In this document: one piece after another, positions 4,105 to 5,793 of the stretch
Position numbering within the stretch: the first letter of the stretch is position 1
How the letters are laid out: every line of letters starts with the position of its first letter
From: a bacterium CG2_30_54_10
GTDB taxonomy: Bacteria > Muiribacteriota > Ozemobacteria > Ozemobacterales > Ozemobacteraceae
Length of the DNA stretch: 5,793 nt
Direction of reading: 5' to 3'
Assembly (NCBI GenBank): GCA_001872985.1
Contig: MNYA01000267.1
Coordinates: 1 to 5,793 of the forward strand
Made by a program: the position numbers and the translations under genes
The notes under the pieces: generated by a model
The model's input: the letters and a program-made list of their open reading frames with translations, nothing else
What the model was told of the DNA's origin: nothing
The model's database searches: none

Positions 4105-5325
4105 TTATTCGTATCGCAAAGCTTCTATCGGATCCAGTTGGGAAGCCTTCCAGGCGGGGTAGATCCCGAAGAAAACCCCGACTATCGCCGAGAACAACGC
4201 TGAGACCAGAACCGCCGACCAGGAAACGGCCATCTCCCAACCGGTAAAACCTCGGATGAGCGCTTGGGTCAAGACCAGACCTGCGGCGATACCTATGCCG
4301 CCCCCCAGACAAGAAAGGACCACAGCTTCAACTAAAAAGTGGAACAGGATATCCGTTGCTCTGGCTCCGACCGCCATTCGGATGCCGATCTCACGTGTCC
4401 GCTCTGTGACCGCGACGAGCATGATGTTCATGATGTTGATGCCCCCGACGATCAGGGACAATGAGGCGATGCTGCCCAGCAGTAGGCCGATAATCCCGAG
4501 GGTGGTGTCAGCCATGGCAGTGAGGTCTGCCTGGGTGCTCATGGCGAAGTCGTCGGGCTGTTCATCTGTGAGGCGATGGCGCCGCCGAAGAAGTTCTTCC
4601 ATCTCATCTTTGGCCGTTTCCAGCTTGTCTTCCGAGACAGCCGTGACAAGGATCATGTTTGCGTGGGTTATCTTCATCATGCGCCGCTGCACGGTGGAAA
4701 ACGGGGCGATAATCCGGTCGTCCATGTTTTCTCCCACATTCGACACCCCCTTTTCAGCAAGGACGCCGATCACCTCGAACGGCATCTTCTTGATCCGGAT
4801 CGTCTTTCCGATTGGATTGAGCGATCCGAAAAGCTGGTCGGTCACGGTTTTGCCTAACAGGCAGACTCTGGCCCCATTGCGGATGTCATTGCGGGTGAAA
4901 TTGGACCCCGATTCGAGATCCCACGAGCGGATGTCCAGAAATTCCTCGTTGCAGCCGACGACCGGGGTTGCCCAGTTCTGATTGGCATAGATGGCCTGGC
5001 AAACGGTCCGAACCCACGGTGTCACCTTGCTGACCGAAGGGCATTGGAACTCGATCTCCTGTGCATCCTTATCGGTCATGGTAGTCAAGGTTCCCAGGCC
5101 CAAATGCCTGCCATCTGTAGCCCCGCTTCCGGGGAAAACGAAAATCAGATTGGTTCCCATTCGCGCGATCTCGCTCGCGATGGATTTGTGGGCTCCCTGA
5201 ACAAGTCCTACCAGGGTAATGACCGAGCTGACGGAAATAATGATTCCCAGGGCGGTCAGAAATGAACGCAGCCGGTTCCGCCAAAGGCTGATAAAGGCCA
5301 AGCGCAAAACAGCAAGGGAATTCAT
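4105..5325 (-). CDS. MacB/FtsX-family ABC transporter permease
   Basis: This 406-residue inner-membrane protein has the usual length for the permease half of a MacB-type exporter. Transmembrane helix 1 lies at about residues 20-44, followed by a large periplasmic MacB_PCD domain (about 45-275), helix 2 (about 276-304), helix 3 (about 329-354) and helix 4 (about 368-391). Family signatures are GGINIMNIMLVAVTERTREI (294-313), followed by GIRMAVGA, and the C-terminal GIYPAWKASQLDPIEALRYE (387-406). Such permeases pair with a LolD/MacB-type ATPase and often with a periplasmic adaptor (MacA-like), using mechanotransmission to drive export or lipoprotein-related work. Neither partner is next to it here: an IS fragment lies just upstream and a convergent lipoprotein gene downstream. 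The ATG at 5325 has only a weak GAG upstream but fits the family N-terminus. Substrate cannot be inferred. Confidence 0.93.
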   Translation of the reverse strand: MNSLAVLRLAFISLWRNRLRSFLTALGIIISVSSVITLVGLVQGAHKSIASEIARMGTNLIFVFPGSGATDGRHLGLGTLTTMTDKDAQEIEFQCPSVSKVTPWVRTVCQAIYANQNWATPVVGCNEEFLDIRSWDLESGSNFTRNDIRNGARVCLLGKTVTDQLFGSLNPIGKTIRIKKMPFEVIGVLAEKGVSNVGENMDDRIIAPFSTVQRRMMKITHANMILVTAVSEDKLETAKDEMEELLRRRHRLTDEQPDDFAMSTQADLTAMADTTLGIIGLLLGSIASLSLIVGGINIMNIMLVAVTERTREIGIRMAVGARATDILFHFLVEAVVLSCLGGGIGIAAGLVLTQALIRGFTGWEMAVSWSAVLVSALFSAIVGVFFGIYPAWKASQLDPIEALRYE

Positions 5326-5380
5326 AGCTCAAGGAAGGTTCCGTAATCGGCGCCAAGAGAATAGCATGTTTCGATCTTCC
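5326..5380. other. Short spacer between the transposase fragment and the permease gene
   Basis: 55 bp upstream of the permease start. I see no promoter, no inverted repeat marking an IS end, and no trace of an ATPase C-terminus in frame. If the permease once followed an ATPase gene, the junction has been lost or lies beyond the transposase fragment. Confidence 0.35.
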
Positions 5381-5793
5381 CTACAACGCACGATTCTTGG
5401 CAAGTGCAAAAATCCACCAAAGGCTGATAGAATGATGCCGGATGGAAACGAACAAGGTTTCATACGGACTCGTCAGCAGGATCATCCACGGCCTTGCACT
5501 GATTACGGTTTTGTTCGGCGCGTTTGCAATGACAAGCTGAAAATTCCCTTCTCCTTTGAAAAGCTGGAACCAACGGTTTTCCCAGCGAATGGTACCATCA
5601 TCTTGTACTTTTCGCTGATCTTCCCATACGAAGACTTCCGCGAGATTGATTCCAATTGGCAGTGGTTGATGGAAGTCCAGTTCTGACAGGAGTTTTATGG
5701 CGAATTTTCTATTCAAATTGTTCAAGAATCTCTTCCGTAGCCAGGCATTTCCTGATTCAATTTCGGCTATTCCGTTGAATGCCATATCTTTGA
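5381..5793 (-). pseudogene. C-terminal part of an IS1202/ISNCY-type transposase (partial, probably decayed)
   Basis: The frame is open to the right edge: no stop lies between the ATG at 5785 and 5793, so the catalytic part would be outside the window and that ATG is probably internal. The visible part begins with GIAEIESGNAWLRKRFLNNL and NRKFAI, then DFHQPLP, then VFVWEDQRKVQDDGTIRWEN and RWFQL. This order (IEEAN...N.RFA...H.PL...E.R.V..D.T.......FQ) is the post-catalytic region of IS1202/ISNCY-type DDE transposases. After RWFQL (about residue 74 counted from that ATG) the remaining 60 residues do not resemble the family and are rich in aromatic and hydrophobic residues, suggesting a frameshift or sequence replacement before the TAG near 5381. 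The family call is from recalled motif order. Confidence 0.6.

Noticed and set aside
4256..4981. Plus-strand open frame of 241 codons
   Set aside because: It is antisense to the MacB-type permease, rich in Arg/Ser, with no domain; a shadow of the real gene.

Overview
The window reads as chromosomal DNA from a Gram-negative (diderm) bacterium of moderate GC content. The evidence is a lipobox lipoprotein, a MacB/FtsX-type permease, a SlyX-like coiled coil, and two-component and c-di-GMP signalling proteins. No gene fixes the phylum. A deltaproteobacterial or similarly signalling-rich lineage would fit, but that is inference.

Left two thirds, minus strand. Reading from about 3101 down to 1 there is a co-directional signalling cluster. 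It holds two lone receiver-domain response regulators whose genes overlap by 32 bp, then a 270-bp gap with a repeat element, a GAF + HD-GYP c-di-GMP phosphodiesterase-type protein, a small HExxH zincin-like protein with a C-terminal membrane anchor, and a SlyX-like ORF with a TTG start that runs off the left edge. The receivers have no output domain and no kinase is visible, so they probably work in a phosphorelay or by protein contact. The HD-GYP protein is the one recognisable effector, predicted to break down c-di-GMP. Close spacing (about 40 bp and 3 bp) ties the zincin and SlyX-like genes to it.

Middle, 3102-3690. This is a gene-poor stretch of almost 600 bp built largely of repeats: a 14-15 bp phased TGCAC repeat ahead of the receiver operon, a hairpin of the dispersed GGAATGACA-type intergenic kind, and a roughly 130-bp unit bounded by 22-bp imperfect inverted repeats (19/22) whose arms can also pair with an internal hairpin. 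Downstream of it, on the plus strand, is a small lipoprotein gene with a strong ribosome binding site.

Right third, minus strand. A full-length MacB-type permease converges on the lipoprotein gene, with a stem-loop between the two stops. No ABC ATPase or periplasmic adaptor lies next to it. Immediately upstream is the C-terminal part of an IS1202/ISNCY-type transposase, cut by the right edge. Both window edges therefore show signs of mobile-element activity, and the intergenic spaces carry several MITE-like or dispersed repeats.

I did not find a clearly new defence or biosynthetic system. The least ordinary items are the 3462-3592 inverted-repeat unit with alternative pairings, the overlapping lone receivers feeding into an HD-GYP/zincin/SlyX-like cluster, and a repeat element that appears to supply the HD-GYP gene's ribosome binding site.
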